Positions 63,297 to 64,000 of a stretch of 64,000 nucleotides of DNA are shown here, in pieces. Source of the stretch: Pyropia yezoensis (Eukaryota > Rhodophyta > Bangiophyceae > Bangiales > Bangiaceae). Each line of letters begins with the position of its first letter. Position 1 is the stretch's first letter. A model generated the notes under the pieces. That model had not been told where the DNA came from. It saw only the letters and a list, made by a program, of their open reading frames with translations, and did not search any database. The stretch spans positions 2,731,447-2,795,446 of the forward strand of contig CM020620.1 in NCBI GenBank assembly GCA_009829735.1. The letters are read 5' to 3'. The position numbers were made by a program, and so were the translations under genes.

Positions 63297-63872
63297 CTAG
63301 TCGGCTGAACATTTGCACGGCCCTGATCCAGACGGGGGCGCCACATTGCAGCGGGGGCACGATTCAGTGGCGAAGGGGCGAGAATCCCCGACCCGCGTAG
63401 CAACCGCCACCCAGGCGGCATCTACGACCGCAGGAGTGGTCCACTTAACACCGCGAGGACGCCTGCCAACCTCCCGGCCCGGAGGAGCTCCCTCTGCCGG
63501 CCACTCGTACGTCAGCAGGGGCCGATGGGAAGGATAAAATCGCATCAGGAGAGGCCGTTGGTGCGGTTGAAACCGGGAGCGGCGTCGATGTGCCTCCTCA
63601 CAGTTCCCGTCAAGAAAGTCATCACAACAGGCTTCAAAGCACCTGACAAACCGCCGCGTTGTCCTTACGGTTACATTGTCGCCGGCTAGTGAGGGCGCCG
63701 GCTCGTCAATACTGACCCAGACGGCCCCGGGCCATCTTGGATCAGCGTCAGCATCGACGAGAGACAGGAGGGTCTCGTCGACTTGCTGTGGTAGCCCCGT
63801 GTCCGCTCGTACGGCTCCGCGCAGCCGGTCATGTGACATCCGTCCGCCGGCCGGCCGCACGTGCGAATCCAA
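63297..63872 (-). CDS. Orphan protein with zinc-ribbon-like C-terminus
   Basis: The frame encodes 191 residues with a balanced composition (WPGAVWVSIDEPAPSL, RRFVRCFEACCDDFLDGN, RPLLMRFYPSHRPLLTYEWP), unlike the neighbouring simple sequence. The C-terminus has CPRCN followed 12 residues later by CKC, a possible zinc ribbon. A second ATG 12 codons in is an alternative start. Upstream exons may lie beyond the window edge. No family is recognised; it could also be part of a transposable element. Confidence 0.45.
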   Translation of the reverse strand: MDSHVRPAGGRMSHDRLRGAVRADTGLPQQVDETLLSLVDADADPRWPGAVWVSIDEPAPSLAGDNVTVRTTRRFVRCFEACCDDFLDGNCEEAHRRRSRFQPHQRPLLMRFYPSHRPLLTYEWPAEGAPPGREVGRRPRGVKWTTPAVVDAAWVAVATRVGDSRPFATESCPRCNVAPPSGSGPCKCSAD

Positions 63873-64000
63873 CAGTGCCCGGCGGTGCCGTCGCGGCCTC
63901 TTCCCGTGTGGTGGTGGGCACGGGCAACGGAAGTCCTCTCCCGGGAACGGGCGAGCACACAGCCGGAGGGGACCCGTCTACCGCCCAGCCGTTGTCCGGC

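Overview
This is nuclear DNA of a eukaryote. Genes lie singly on both strands, several contain short GT-AG introns (about 140-430 bases), and the families are eukaryotic: STT3, a serine palmitoyltransferase small subunit, a mitochondrial carrier, an Snf2 helicase, hAT, Tc1 and pogo transposons. Base composition is very GC-rich, with long C or G runs and GCC/GGC repeats inside and outside genes. A plant-type fatty acid amide hydrolase, few introns per gene and high GC would fit a bangiophyte red alga (Porphyra/Pyropia type). That is inference; no ribosomal or organellar marker is present to prove it. I found no tRNA, rRNA or CRISPR array.

Layout. 0-6 kb: a secreted cysteine-rich protein runs off the left edge; an acetyl-CoA synthetase (two exons) converges on a small two-exon gene for a serine palmitoyltransferase small subunit. 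5.9-9.1 kb: mobile DNA, namely a pogo-like deletion derivative inserted in an older repeat, then a complete Tc1-type element with perfect ends. 9.1-14.9 kb: one orphan coiled-coil gene, dispersed repeats and a 0.6 kb minisatellite. 15-18 kb: an M1 aminopeptidase. 18.3-27.6 kb: a block bracketed by near-identical 40-41-base inverted repeats; it contains a full hAT transposase, hAT-like ends and a decayed coding region.

28-44 kb is the most gene-dense part: mitochondrial carrier, STT3, a membrane-anchored trypsin-like protease, an Snf2/ERCC6L2-like ATPase and a FAAH-like amidase. 44-53 kb is mostly simple-sequence DNA with one orphan secreted protein. 53-60 kb: a membrane-anchored cyclophilin, an orphan two-segment membrane protein and a three-exon RCC1-repeat protein. 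60.5-64 kb: a broken cytochrome P450, a protein-phosphatase tail fragment and an orphan zinc-ribbon-like protein.

The genes are independent housekeeping or orphan genes rather than an operon or cluster. Two lipid-related genes (ACS and the SPT subunit) are neighbours, but nothing in the sequence shows they are co-regulated. Several otherwise sound reading frames break at homopolymer runs (FAAH at G11; P450 at G6, T5 and C10), so consensus errors are as likely as real mutation. The most notable structures are the nested transposon with its empty paralogous site and the inverted-repeat-bracketed hAT block.
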